Shown here piece after piece: positions 8,756-19,643 of a stretch of DNA of 64,000 nt (position 1 is its first letter; each line of letters opens with the position of its first letter). The stretch comes from Saccharothrix luteola (lineage in GTDB: Bacteria > Actinomycetota > Actinomycetes > Mycobacteriales > Pseudonocardiaceae). The notes under the pieces were generated by a model. It did no database searches. It worked only from the letters and a program-made list of their open reading frames with translations, and was not told where the DNA came from. A program made the translations under genes and the position numbers. The stretch covers positions 1 to 64,000 of the forward strand of contig NZ_JAJHUO010000002.1 in assembly GCF_020859565.1 (NCBI RefSeq), written 5' to 3'.

Positions 8756-10162
8756 ATGCGCACCCTACGACGCACGGGCAGAGCCCTGCTCGCCCTTGCG
8801 CTTTCCCTACCGGCGCTCACCCTCGTCGCAGGTCCGGCCACCGCCGCGCCCGCTCCGCTGGTCGGCGTGGCCTCGAACCGCTGCCTGGACGTGGTCGGTG
8901 CGTCGAACGCCGACGGCGCCCTGGTGGACATCTGGGACTGCAACGGCCAGTCGAACCAGGGCTGGGAGTTCACCGCAGCCGGTGAGCTGCGCGTCTTCTC
9001 CGGCGGCCGGTGCCTGAACGTGCCGAACGGCTCCACCGCGCCCGGTACCCGTCTGGCGATCTGGGCCTGCACCGGCGGCGCGAACCAGAAGTTCCGGCTG
9101 AACTCCAACGGCAGCATCACCGCCACCCAGTCCGGCCTGTGCCTGGACGTGGCCAACCAGGCCACCGCCAACGGCACCGCGGTCACCCTCTGGAACTGCA
9201 ACGGCCAGACCAACCAGCAGTGGCGCACCGGCACGGGCCCCGGGCCGAGCCCGACCTGCTCGGTGAACCCGGTCAACCCGAACGCCACCGCGCAGGCCCG
9301 CAAGCTGCTGTGCTACGTCTACTCGCAGTACGGCAACCACATCCTGTCGGGTCAGCAGGAGTCGACCTGGATCGGCGGCCCGGACTACGAGATCAACCAC
9401 ATCCGGAACAACACGGGCAAGTACCCGGCGATCCGGGCGTTGGACTACGGCGACTCCAAGGACTACGCCTCGCGCGCCATCGCCTGGTGGAACGCGGGCG
9501 GCATCCCCATGGTCGGCTACCACATGGGCGCCCCCACGCATCCCGACACCTACGAGGGCACCCAGCAGACGGTGTCCATCAACGCGGTCCTGACGCCGGG
9601 CACGGCCCAGTACAACTCGTTCATCCAGCGGCTCGACGGCGCGGCGGCCTCGTTGCAGCAGTTGGAGAACGCGGGCGCGGCGGTGATCTGGCGGCCGTTC
9701 CACGAGGCGGGCGGCACGTGGTTCTGGTGGAGCAAGGAGGGTGGCGCGCAGTACAACCGGCTGTGGCGCTTCATGTACAACTACTTCACCAACACCAAGG
9801 GTCTGAACAACCTGGTCTGGTTGCACGGCTACAACGGCCAGCCGCAGGCGTCGTTCTACCCCGGCAAGTCGGTGGTCGACATCGGCGGCGCGGACACCTA
9901 CGCGGGCAACGGCAACTACGACCCGCTCAACGCGATGTACAACTCGGTGCGCAACATCGTCGGTTCGACCATTCCGATCGCGCTGCACGAGAACGGCCCC
10001 ATCCCGGACCCGGACCGGCTCCAGTCCACCGGCACGCGGTGGGTGCTGTTCGGCACCTGGCACGGCAACCACCTGACCCAGGGCAACTCGATCAGCCACC
10101 TGCAGAAGGTCTACAACCACAGCTACGTCGTCACCAGGGACGAACTGCCCAACCTGAAGTAG
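8756..10162 (+). CDS. Secreted CBM13-GH26 endo-beta-1,4-mannanase (copy 2)
   Basis: A 468-residue paralogue of the enzyme at 1653-3065 with the same plan: signal peptide, ricin-B trefoil (CLDVVGASN...IWDCNGQSNQ), Gly-Pro linker and GH26 barrel. The acid/base motif WRPFHEAGG (Glu near 316) and the nucleophile motif ALHENGP (near 411) are both present. The ATG at 8756 follows ATCAAAGGAGATCGA, almost the same leader as copy 1, so the duplication included the ribosome-binding site. It is 114 bp downstream of GH2 and followed by a strong hairpin at 10170-10212. It differs from copy 1 in many catalytic-domain loops (for example DYGDSKDYAS in place of DQATTDYVG), so the specificities may differ. Confidence 0.93.
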   Translation: MRTLRRTGRALLALALSLPALTLVAGPATAAPAPLVGVASNRCLDVVGASNADGALVDIWDCNGQSNQGWEFTAAGELRVFSGGRCLNVPNGSTAPGTRLAIWACTGGANQKFRLNSNGSITATQSGLCLDVANQATANGTAVTLWNCNGQTNQQWRTGTGPGPSPTCSVNPVNPNATAQARKLLCYVYSQYGNHILSGQQESTWIGGPDYEINHIRNNTGKYPAIRALDYGDSKDYASRAIAWWNAGGIPMVGYHMGAPTHPDTYEGTQQTVSINAVLTPGTAQYNSFIQRLDGAAASLQQLENAGAAVIWRPFHEAGGTWFWWSKEGGAQYNRLWRFMYNYFTNTKGLNNLVWLHGYNGQPQASFYPGKSVVDIGGADTYAGNGNYDPLNAMYNSVRNIVGSTIPIALHENGPIPDPDRLQSTGTRWVLFGTWHGNHLTQGNSISHLQKVYNHSYVVTRDELPNLK

Positions 10163-10169
10163 CCCGCGA

Positions 10170-10212
10170 CCGGCTGGTGTCGCCCGCCATCCCGACGGGC
10201 GACACCGGCCGG
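10170..10212 (+). terminator. Strong hairpin after GH26 copy 2
   Basis: The arms CCGGCTGGTGTCGCCCG and CGGGCGACACCGGCCGG pair over 17 bp with one G-T wobble around a 9-nt loop. It starts 7 nt after the GH26 stop and precedes the transporter operon. There is no T tract, which is common in actinobacterial terminators. It could also be an attenuating or RNA-stabilising structure. Confidence 0.65.
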
Positions 10213-10292
10213 TTGTGCAACTCGTCGGCTCTGATCCGCCGTAGCACGGCCCGATGGACGTTGCTCCTTGGCCGTCCGTCGAAGGGAAACGA

Positions 10293-11488
10293 ATGTCGCG
10301 AAAGATGTCGAAGCTCGTCGTCCTCGCAGTGCTGCTGCTGGCCGGATGTGGCGCGCCCACCGCGGGCCCGGCCTCGACCTACACCTCGGTGCCGGACAAG
10401 CCCTCCTCCCCGGTGGAGCTGAACGTGCTGGACGTCGCCGGGAACCTGCAGTTGACGCAAGGCATGATCGACGAGTTCGTCACCGCGCACACGGACGTGG
10501 TCAGCGAGGTGAACTACTCCAAGGCGACCGCGCCGGACATGCCGGGCAAGCTCAAGGCCGAGCAGAGCGCGGGCCGGTCGCAGACCCACTTGGTGCTGAC
10601 CGGGACGGACGGGCTGGCGGCGGTGATCGGCCAAGGACTGGCCGCTCCGTTGTTGCCCGACCACGAGGCGAAATTCGCCGGGTTGAAGGACAACTACCTG
10701 CCGCCCGCCGCAGCGATGCAGGACCTGTCGCAAGGGCAGGGGATCGTCGTGACCTACTACCCGGCGGGACCGCTGCTGGAGTACGACGCGGCGAAGGTGC
10801 CGAACCCGCCCAAATCCGCCCACGAGTTGCTGGCGTGGGCCAAGGCCAACCCCGGGAAGTTCCAGTACGCCGTGCCGGCGAACTCCGGTCCCGGCCGCAC
10901 GTTCCTGATGGGCCTGCCCTACGTCCTGGGCGACTCCGACCCGAAGGACCCGGAGAACGGCTGGGCGAAGACCTGGGCGTACTTGGCGGAACTGGGCCAG
11001 TACGTGGACTACTACCCGTCCGGCACGACCGAGACGATGAAGAACCTGGCCGACGGCAGCGCGAACCTGGTGGCCACCACCACGGGCTGGGACATCAACC
11101 CGCGGGTGCTGGGCACCGTGCCCGAGAGCGCGAGGGTCACCACGCTGGCCGGTTTCCACTGGGTGACCGACGCGCACTACGCGGTCGTGCCCAAGGGTGT
11201 GTCGCAGGACGTCATGGCGGCGAACCTGGCGCTGGTCAAGTGGATGCTGGATCCGAAGCAGCAGGCCAAGGCTTACGACAAGGGCTACTTCTACCCCGGG
11301 CCGGCGGTCAAGGGCGTCACGCTCGACATGGCACCCCAGGAATCGCGTGACGCGATCGGGAAGTTCGGCCGCCCGGAGTACGACGCGCTGATCGAGAACC
11401 ACCCGAAGGAGACGTCGTTGCCCGCGGAGGCGCAGGTGAAGGCGTTCCAGAAGTGGGAGCGCGAGATCGGCAGCGGGAAGACGGGCAA

Positions 11489-11492
<4 letters not shown>
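10293..11492 (+). CDS. ABC transporter substrate-binding lipoprotein (PotD/ferric-type)
   Basis: A 399-residue lipoprotein that should capture substrate outside the membrane for the importer encoded just downstream. The ATG at 10293 follows GAAGGGA. The signal peptide ends in the lipobox LLLAGC, so Cys near 19 would be lipidated. The mature part follows the family 1 extracellular solute-binding pattern of polyamine, iron and thiamine carriers, not the long CUT1 sugar-binding family. The stop overlaps the ATPase start by ATGA, showing a tight operon. Its place inside a glycosidase cluster argues for an oligosaccharide or breakdown product, but the protein class does not support that directly. 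Confidence 0.82.
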
Positions 11493-12552
<1,060 letters not shown>

Positions 12553-12556
<4 letters not shown>

Positions 12557-13431
12557 GCACTGTCGCCCTGCGCCACCGGCTGGCCGAGCGCGGCGTGGAC
12601 CGGGTACTGCTGCTGCTCGTGCCCGGCACGGTGTTCATCGCGCTGCTGTTCTTGTACCCGTTCCTGTACGGCCTGCAACTATCCTTTCAGCCGGCCGTCG
12701 GCGGGCCGCTGGCCAACTACGAGCGGTTCTTCACCGACGCCTACCTCCGCGACACGATCTGGATCACGCTGCGACTCGGGCTGCCCGCAGCTCTGATCAA
12801 CGTCCTGGCGTCGATCCCGATCGCCTACCGGATGCGCGGGCGGTTCCGGGGCAAGCGGCTCATCACGACGATCCTGGTCGTTCCCATCACCCTGGGCACG
12901 GTGCTCACCGCCGAAGGCCTGATCGAGTACTTGAGCCCGGTGGGGTGGTTCAACAAGGTCCTGCTGGGCTTGGGGCTGGCCGACGAGCCGGTGCGCCTGG
13001 TGCACAACTACTGGGGCGTGCTGTTCTCGCTGATCATCACCGGCTTCCCGTTCGCGTTCCTGCTCACCCTGTCCTACCTGTCCGGTATCGACCCGTCGTT
13101 GGAGCGCGCGGCGGCGACCCTGGGTGCGTCCCCACGGCAGCGGTTCCGACACGTCGTCATGCCGCTGCTCGCGCCCGGGCTGGCGGTGACGTTCTGCCTG
13201 TCGTTCGTGCTCGCGTTCTCGGTCTTCCCGTCCGCCATCATGGTTGGTGAACCGCAGGGCGAGACGCACGTCATCTCCATCGCCGCCTACAACTCCGCGT
13301 TCCGCGACTTCGACTACCCGATGGGCTCCGCCATCGCGATGATCATGGCAGTGGTGATGCTGCTGGTCATCGGCCTGGTGCTGCTCTGGCGGACCACCCT
13401 GTACCGAGGCTCGACAGGGGGCAAGGGATGA
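12553..13431 (+). CDS. ABC transporter permease 1 (PotB-like)
   Basis: A 292-residue inner-membrane permease. An N-terminal helix (LLLLVPGTVFIALLFLYPFL) and about five more hydrophobic segments are visible. The cytoplasmic EAA loop that contacts the ATPase reads ERAAATLGASPRQRFRHVVM, followed by PLLAPG. It overlaps the ATPase stop and the next permease start by 4 nt each, so the four genes are translationally coupled. It should form the membrane channel with the second permease. Confidence 0.9.
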
Positions 13432-14240
13432 GGCCCGCAGCGTGGCTGACCTGGGGTGTTCTGGCGTTCTTCCTGCTCAACCTGCTCGGCGTGGTCGGCG
13501 CGGTGCTGGTGAACTCGTTCAGCACGCAGTGGTTCGGCACCTGGTGGCCCACCGGCCTCACCACCGCCTGGTACGCCGAGGCGTGGCGTGAGTACGACCT
13601 GTTCGACGTGCTGCTGGTGACGCTCCAAGTCTCGGTGGCCGTGGTCGTGATCTCAGTGCTGGTCGGCGTACCCACCGCCTACGCCCTGGCCAGGCGGAAC
13701 TTCCCCGGCAAGAAGCTGCTCAGTCTGCTGTTCCTGCTGCCCATCCTGATGCCGCCGATGACCTACGGCATCCCGTTGGCCACGGTGCTCTACAAGTTCC
13801 AGCTGGCCGGGAGCATGACCGGCGTCATCGTGGCCAACCTGGTGCCGTCCGTGCCGTTCGTGGTGCTCACGATGACGCCGTTCATCGAGCAGATCGACAC
13901 CAGGATCGAGTCCGCAGCCCGTATGTGCGGCGCTCGCACCACGGCCGTGTTCACCAAGGTCCTGGCGCCACTGCTGGTTCCCGGCATCCTGGCCGCGTCC
14001 ATCCTGGTCCTGGTCCGGACCGTCGGCATGTTCGAGCTGACGTTCCTCACCGCCGGACCCGACAGCGAAACTCTGGTCGTTTCGCTGTTCTACTCCGTCT
14101 CGGCGGCCGGTATCCGCGCACAGCAGACGGTGGACGCGATGGCCGTCATCTACACCGCGTCCATGCTCCTCTTGCTGGTCATCGCCCTGCGGTTCGTCAA
14201 CCCGACCCAACTGGTGACCAGGCTCGAAGAGCACGAGTGA
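13428..14240 (+). CDS. ABC transporter permease 2 (PotC-like)
   Basis: A 270-residue partner permease with about six membrane segments. Its EAA loop reads ESAARMCGARTTAVFTKVLA, then PLLVPG. It begins within the stop of permease 1 and ends the transporter operon. The GH30 gene follows 103 bp later on the same strand and has its own ribosome-binding site, so read-through transcription is possible. Confidence 0.9.
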   Translation: MRPAAWLTWGVLAFFLLNLLGVVGAVLVNSFSTQWFGTWWPTGLTTAWYAEAWREYDLFDVLLVTLQVSVAVVVISVLVGVPTAYALARRNFPGKKLLSLLFLLPILMPPMTYGIPLATVLYKFQLAGSMTGVIVANLVPSVPFVVLTMTPFIEQIDTRIESAARMCGARTTAVFTKVLAPLLVPGILAASILVLVRTVGMFELTFLTAGPDSETLVVSLFYSVSAAGIRAQQTVDAMAVIYTASMLLLLVIALRFVNPTQLVTRLEEHE

Positions 14241-14343
14241 CGACCTTCCGCGGCACAACGCGACGCCGGGTAGCACGGAGCATGATCACCGCACGTTCTT
14301 CCCTGGCACTCGACACGCCAACACCCACCTGAGGAGATCAACG

Positions 14344-15846
14344 ATGAACTCTTCCGTCCCCCACCGACCGACGGGCGTCCGGATCACCCGCAGAACGGCG
14401 CTGGCCGCGGCTGGTGCCGCGATAGCCGGAGGCACGCTCGGCGCGGGCGTTTCGCGCGCCGACGCGACCATCGGCGTCAACCCCGGCGTCAACTACGGCA
14501 TCTGGGAGGGCTGGGGAACGTCGTTGGCATGGTGGGCCAACGTGTTCGGCGATCGGGACGACTTCGCCGACTTGTTCTTCACCACGAAGACGGTGACGTA
14601 CAACGGTGCGGCGCTGCCGGGTCTGGGCCTGAACATCGCCCGGTACAACCTCGGCGCGTCCAGCTGGAACGCGGTGGGGTCGGCGCGCATGGTCGCTTCG
14701 CCCAACATCCCGCGGTTCAAGCAGGTCGAGGGCTTCTGGCAGGACTGGAACAACGAGGACCCGGCGTCGTCGGCGTGGAACTGGAACGTCGACGCCAAGC
14801 AGCGCGCCGCCCTGGTCAAGGCGACGCAGCGGGGTGCGATGAGCGAGCTGTTCGCGAACTCGCCGATGTGGTGGATGTGCAACAACCACAACCCCTCCGG
14901 CGCGGCGAACGCCGGTAACAACCTCCAGCCGTGGAACCACCGCCAGCACGCCCTGCACCTGGCCGCCACCGCACGTCGGGCGCGTGACCACTGGGGCGTG
15001 AACTTCCGCACCGTCGACCCGTTCAACGAGCCGTCCTCGCCGTACTGGCACGCCAACGGCACGCAGGAGGGTTGCGGCATCGACGCGACCACCCAGCGCA
15101 GCGTGCTGTCCCACATGCGGGCCGAGCTAAACCGGCAGGGCGTTGGCGGCATCGGGATCGCCGCGTCGGACGAGACCAGCTACGACCTCGCCCGCACCAC
15201 CTGGAACAGCTTCGACTCCACCACCAAGGACCTGGTGAGGCAGGTCAACGTGCACGGCTACCAGGGCACCGGCGGCCGTCGTGACCTGCTGGGCAACGAC
15301 GTCCGCGCGTCGGGCAAGGTCCTGTGGAACACCGAGCACGGCGACGGCGACGGCTCCGGCCTGCAGACGGCCCGGTGCCTGCTGCTGGACTTCCGCTGGC
15401 TGCACCCCACGGCCTGGTGCTACTGGCAGGTCATGGACCCGACCGCCGGCTGGGGACTTGTCCGCTACGACGGCGGAACGCTGCGAGCGGGCGCGGTGGA
15501 GACGAAGTTCCACGTCCTGGCCCAGTTCACCCGGCACATCCGACCCGGCATGCGCATCCTGGACACCGGCAGCGAACTGGCTGTCGCCGCCTACGACTCC
15601 ACCGCGCGCCGGCTGGTCATCGTGGCCGCCAACACCGGAGCCGCGCAGACCCTGACCTTCGATCTGTCCCGGTTCGGCCAGGTCACCGGCGCGACGGGCG
15701 GCCTGGTGCCCCGCTGGTCCACCATCCCTGCAGGCGGCGACCGCTACACCCCGCGCCAGGACACCCGGCTCGACGGCAAACTCCTGCGAGTGCCGTTCAG
15801 CGCCGGCCAGGTGCAGACCTTCCAGATCGACGGCGTGGTGGTGTGA
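14344..15846 (+). CDS. Secreted GH30 (subfamily 5-like) endo-beta-1,6-galactanase
   Basis: A 500-residue enzyme predicted to cleave beta-1,6-galactan side chains of type II arabinogalactan. The start follows GAGGAGATCAACG. The Tat-type signal contains RRTALAAAGAAIAGG. The mature protein begins with WEGWGTSLAWWANVFG and continues with FANSPMWWMCNNHNPSG, both typical of the actinobacterial beta-1,6-galactanase branch. The acid/base lies in PFNEPSSPYW (Glu near 229) and the nucleophile in WNTEHGDGDG (Glu near 329). A C-terminal beta-sandwich completes the usual GH30 plan. Next to GH2 beta-galactosidase, it supports arabinogalactan as one target of the locus. The family is firm; the exact linkage rests on remembered similarity to characterised Streptomyces enzymes. 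Confidence 0.87.
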   Translation: MNSSVPHRPTGVRITRRTALAAAGAAIAGGTLGAGVSRADATIGVNPGVNYGIWEGWGTSLAWWANVFGDRDDFADLFFTTKTVTYNGAALPGLGLNIARYNLGASSWNAVGSARMVASPNIPRFKQVEGFWQDWNNEDPASSAWNWNVDAKQRAALVKATQRGAMSELFANSPMWWMCNNHNPSGAANAGNNLQPWNHRQHALHLAATARRARDHWGVNFRTVDPFNEPSSPYWHANGTQEGCGIDATTQRSVLSHMRAELNRQGVGGIGIAASDETSYDLARTTWNSFDSTTKDLVRQVNVHGYQGTGGRRDLLGNDVRASGKVLWNTEHGDGDGSGLQTARCLLLDFRWLHPTAWCYWQVMDPTAGWGLVRYDGGTLRAGAVETKFHVLAQFTRHIRPGMRILDTGSELAVAAYDSTARRLVIVAANTGAAQTLTFDLSRFGQVTGATGGLVPRWSTIPAGGDRYTPRQDTRLDGKLLRVPFSAGQVQTFQIDGVVV

Positions 15847-15975
15847 CGGGTTCGATGGCCGCCCACTGCCTGCAGACAAGCTCAGGGCCCGGTGAGTGAC
15901 GAGCGGCGGTAGGGCATCGGCCGTCGCCATCGGTGGCTCAGAACATCCCGTTATCGTTGAAGGCCGGTCGCAACG

Positions 15976-16139
15976 TACGCCGCGGTCGGCCTCGTCCTGC
16001 TGGATCCAGTTCCGCAACGCCTCGTGATGCACGCCCAGCTGCTCGGCCAGGCGCCGGATCACCGGCTTGGGGTCGGACTCCCGGTACAACCGGACCGTGC
16101 GGGCCTCAACTCGTCGGGGTACTTCTTCGGTGGTGCCAC
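15976..16139 (-). pseudogene. IS3-family OrfA remnant (frameshifted)
   Basis: On the minus strand from a GTG at 16139, the frame reads APPKKYPDELR. After a one-base loss it continues in the next frame as ARTVRLYRESDPKPVIRRLA and EQLGVHHEALRNWI. This is the helix-turn-helix start of an IS3-type transposase OrfA. It dissolves into unrelated sequence below about 15978. No OrfB is present nearby. Confidence 0.75.
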
Positions 16140-16637
16140 GGATGACTCCCTTCAGCTCCTATCGGACCATGTCCGGAAAGCCCACCGAGTTGGCGGGGGA
16201 ACCGCCTGGTCCGGGAGCACTCGCGCCGCACGCCTGCCGCCGGACTGGCCGCCCGCCGCGCTCCCAACCGCTACGGCGCGTCGGTGGCCGAGGAAGGCCG
16301 CGATCATCGAACGAGACTGACCTGTTGGTGTGCCTGATCGTGGCCCGTCCCGTCCTGTCCGCCGCCTGGTCCTGGCCTCGCCCGGCTGGGCCAATCGGGC
16401 AGGCAAGCGGAGCGGCAAGCACCGCGTGTTCACGTAGGCGCCGGTCGGGCGGCTCCACCACCGATCGGCTCGCCGACCCCGACATCCAGACCTACGACAA
16501 CCCCGACACCGCGGTCGGTTGCCGCTTCGACCCCGCCACCCGACCTCCCTGCCAGAACGACACCGTGCAGGACGCGCACACGGGACCGGGCCCGGCCGAC
16601 TGCCATCCACGCTGCGTCAACCGCTTCTGCGCGGGCG
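16140..16637. other. Gap between IS3 remnant and SDR remnant
   Basis: The only long open frames are opposite-strand or out-of-frame shadows with a biased composition. I find no domain, RNA or repeat that I can support. Confidence 0.4.
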
Positions 16638-17280
16638 GGGTTTTCCGGGTGGTCGGCACGAGCCGCGACACCTCGCGAATTGTCTCCGGTGACGGCGTGA
16701 CGTTCCTGGACCTGGACGTGACCAGCGACGAGTCGGTCACCAGCGTGGTCGGGCAGGTGATCGCACGTTTCGGGCGGCTCGACGTGCTGGTCAACAACGC
16801 CGGCGTCGGCACCGACGTCGTCGCCGAGGAGGTTTCCGTCGCCCAGGCACAGAGGATCTTTGACGTGAACGTTTTCGGCCTGATGCGCATGACGAGGGCG
16901 GTTCTGCCGCACATGCGTACCCAGGGCAGCGGCCGGATCATCAACGTGTCGTCGGTCGGGGGCGTCCCGATCCCGTTCATGGCCGTCCAGCCCGGTCCGA
17001 TCAACACCCCGTTCGACGCCAACCTGGTGCGGGCCGACACCCCGCTACCGGTCTACGCGCACCGGCGGCGGGTGTTCGAGGACGTGATGACGGAGGAGAT
17101 GCGCGGCGGTGACGATCCCGCCGTCGTCGCCAGGGTGATCGTCGCGGCGGCCACCGACCCGAACCGAAGCTGCGCCACCTGGCCGGCTCGACTGCCGGCC
17201 GTGTCGCCGTGCTGCGGCGCGTCGTCCCCGCCCGGATGTTCGACAAGAGCATCCGTAAACTCAATCGGATGAATGGATGA
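16638..17280 (+). pseudogene. Short-chain dehydrogenase/reductase remnant
   Basis: The plus strand encodes FRVVGTSRD, LDVTSDESVTSVVGQVIARF, DVLVNNAGVGTD and GRIINVSSVGG, the SDR Rossmann core. The N-terminal TGxxxGxG loop is absent. The catalytic YxxxK segment is deleted: sequence jumps from NVSSVGGVPIPFM to AVQPGPINTPF. A frameshift near 17160 moves the tail (AVLRRVVPARMFDKSIRKLN) into another frame that ends at the stop 17278-17280. It cannot make an active enzyme. Confidence 0.8.
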
Positions 17281-17344
17281 GCGGCTGACCGTGCGCCGGC
17301 AGACACTTCCCGGTACGGCCGGGTCCACATGGGAGAGACAGGTC

Positions 17345-18346
17345 ATGAAGGCATTTATCGTCGATCGCTACGGGCGCGGCGGCACTCTTCGGGCCGACGA
17401 GATGCCGGAGCCCGAGGTGGGCGAGCACGACGTACTGGTCCAGGTCCACGCCGCGGGCGTCAACCCCCTGGATTCCAGGATCAGGAACGGGGAGTACAAG
17501 CTCATCCTGCCCTACCGACCGCCGTTCATTCTGGGTAACGATGTGGCCGGTGTCGTGGTTCGGGTCGGGGCTCGGGTGCGGACGTTCGCGCCCGGTGACG
17601 AGGTCTACGCGCGGCCGGACAAGGACCGGATCGGCACCTTCGCGGAGTTCATCGCCGTCAACGAGGACGACTTGGCGCCGAAGCCACAGCGGCTCACGAT
17701 GGAGGAGACGGCCGCGATTCCGCTGGTCGGCTTGACCGCATGGCAGGCGTTGGTCGAGATCGCCGAGCTGCGGAAGGGGCAGAAGGTCTTGATCCACGCC
17801 GGCGCCGGCGGCGTGGGGACGTTCGCGATCCAGTTGGCGAAACATCTCGGCGCCGATGTGGCCACGACGACCAGCGCGGCCAACATCGATCTGGTCCGCC
17901 GCCTCGGCGCGGACGTCGTGATCGACTACCGGGCCGACGACTTCGAAACCGTTCTGCACGACTACGACGTGGTGTTGAACAGCCTGGACAACGAGACGCT
18001 CAAGAAGTCTCTTCGCGTGCTGAAGCCCGGCGGAAAGCTCATCTCGATCTCCGGCCCACCGGATCCCGCCTTCGCGAGGGAACTCGGCAAGCCGTGGACT
18101 TTGGGGCCGCTGATGCGTGTGTTGAGTCACCGGATCAGGAAAGCGGCCAAACGTCGCCAGATCACCTATTCTTTCCTCTTCATGCGGGCAAGCGGGGACC
18201 AACTCCGCGAGATCACCTCTCTCATCGACACGGGGATCATCAAGCCGGTCATGGACCGGGTCTTCCCCTTCGAATCGACCAACGAGGCCATGGCCTACGT
18301 CGACAAGGGACGCGCGAAGGGCAAGGTCGTCGTCAAGGTGAAATAA
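17345..18346 (+). CDS. Zinc-free MDR-family NADP-dependent quinone oxidoreductase
   Basis: A 333-residue cytoplasmic medium-chain reductase of the quinone-oxidoreductase/alkenal-reductase group. The ATG at 17345 follows GGAGAGACAGGTC and begins the usual MKAFIVDRYG strand. The GroES-like half contains HAAGVNPLDSRIRNGEY and GNDVAGVV. The Rossmann half contains HAGAGGVGTFAIQLAK, the NADP-binding glycine turn, and TTSAANIDLVRRLGADVVID. No structural or catalytic zinc ligands are seen. It lies 64 bp after an SDR remnant and directly before a hydrolase remnant, so it is the intact survivor of a decayed group. The substrate is unknown. Confidence 0.88.
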   Translation: MKAFIVDRYGRGGTLRADEMPEPEVGEHDVLVQVHAAGVNPLDSRIRNGEYKLILPYRPPFILGNDVAGVVVRVGARVRTFAPGDEVYARPDKDRIGTFAEFIAVNEDDLAPKPQRLTMEETAAIPLVGLTAWQALVEIAELRKGQKVLIHAGAGGVGTFAIQLAKHLGADVATTTSAANIDLVRRLGADVVIDYRADDFETVLHDYDVVLNSLDNETLKKSLRVLKPGGKLISISGPPDPAFARELGKPWTLGPLMRVLSHRIRKAAKRRQITYSFLFMRASGDQLREITSLIDTGIIKPVMDRVFPFESTNEAMAYVDKGRAKGKVVVKVK

Positions 18347-18355
18347 CGCCACACG

Positions 18356-18845
18356 CACGTCCGACGTTCGCCTACTTCCGGCTGGCGCCCGAGCACCCGT
18401 ATCCGGCGCAGTTCGACGACGCCGAGACGGCCTACCGGTGGCTGCTCGCCCAGGGCTACGAACCGCACAACATCGGCAGCACCGGCCGCTCCATCGGCTG
18501 CACCCTCGCGGTCATGCTGCCGCTGCGCCTGCTTGCCAAGGGCCAGGCGACACCCGGCGCGATCGTCAGCATCTCGCCGTGGACCGACCTCACCATCACC
18601 AACCCGGCGGCGGACAAGAACGAGGGACACGACAAGATGCTCAGCCGCGACACCCTCGAGCTGTTCCGGGGTGCGTGGCTGCAGGACCCGCCGTCGACTT
18701 CACCGACCCGCGATCAGCGTCGCCAACGCCGACCTGACCGGCCTGCCGCCCACGCGCGTCCACTACGGCGAGTGCGAGACCCTCGCCGGAGACGGCGCCG
18801 AATTCGGGCGGCGGCTCGCGGACTTCGAAGTCGCCTCCGAGGTCC
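18356..18845 (+). pseudogene. Alpha/beta hydrolase (HSL/lactonase type) fragment
   Basis: The frame shows YFRLAPEHPYPAQFDDAETA, YRWLLAQGYEP, STGRSIGCTLAVML and SISPWTDLTITNP, typical of the HSL-type hydrolase middle. The N-terminal HGGG oxyanion segment is missing. The nucleophile elbow reads GRSIG instead of GDSAG. A frameshift near 18700 moves the continuation (AISVANADLTGLPPTRVHYG) to another frame. The catalytic Asp/His end is lost where an ISL3 piece begins. Confidence 0.75.
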
Positions 18846-19160
18846 ACCAGGTCGAGCAGGTCCTGGTGGTCGGGGTGCGGGTCGGGCGGCGGGATCGTGA
18901 CCGGTGCGGGGTGTGCTCGCGGCGGTGTCCGCGCTATGACGCCGGCCGGGGGCGACGGCGGTGGCGTGCGCTGGATCTGGGGACCGTGCGGGCTTTCGTG
19001 GAGGCGGACGCGCCGCGGGTGCGGTTCCGCGAGCACGGGGTCGTGGTGGCCGCGGTGCCCTGGGCCCGGCATGGTGCCGGGCACACCCGCGCTTTCGACG
19101 ACACCGTGGCGTGGTTGGCGACCGCGACGTCGCGGACCGCGGTCCGGCAGTTGATGCGGA
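18846..19160 (+). pseudogene. ISL3-family transposase N-terminal fragment
   Basis: The frame reads VGRRDRDRCGVCSRRCPRYD, then GRGRRRWRALDLGTVRAFVE, VVVAAVPWARHGAGHTRAFD and ATATSRTAVRQLMR. This is the zinc-ribbon and helical N-terminus of ISL3 transposases. The DDE catalytic domain is absent. The fragment abuts an inverted IS630 piece on the right. Confidence 0.72.
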
Positions 19161-19194
19161 AACCGTTCGCGCAGAATCGTCCAGGGTCTGGGTG

Positions 19195-19310
19195 GTCGAG
19201 TGCCGCACACCGGTCACCCGCTCGATCACCTCGGCGACCCGCGCCAGGGTCCACAGGTCAGTCGGATACCCATTGGCCTCGGGCCTTCGGCCGGCTTCGT
19301 CTCCACTTCG
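19195..19310 (-). pseudogene. IS630-type transposase fragment
   Basis: The minus strand reads ANGYPTDLWTLARVAEVIER then VTGVRH, the winged-helix segment before the IS630 catalytic domain. It is bounded by the ISL3 piece on one side and by a poly-G/poly-C tract on the other. Confidence 0.65.
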
Positions 19311-19321
19311 GCGAGTCGGCC

Positions 19322-19391
<70 letters not shown>

Positions 19392-19643
19392 CCCCGCCAC
19401 CGGCCAGTCAGTCCCGGTGCCACCGCGACGCGGTCTGCGCGGCCCGAGGATCGTGGAGGCTTCGACACGCCCCAGTTATCCCGCTCTGCACACCCGCAAC
19501 GACTCACCCTGTTGCCGAAAGATCTTTAAGTTCCGGTAGTAGTACACGTGCTTCACCCGTCCGTGATGCGGGTCGGGGTGACTGCCGGTACAAAGTCGTG
19601 TGGTCGAGTAGCGCGCCGCACGATGGTCTGTGAGGAGTCCACC

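Noticed and set aside
15127..16089. 320-residue minus-strand frame with an IS3-like start
   Set aside because: Only the first 37 residues are transposase-like. The rest is the shadow of the GH30 gene, so it is not a fusion protein.
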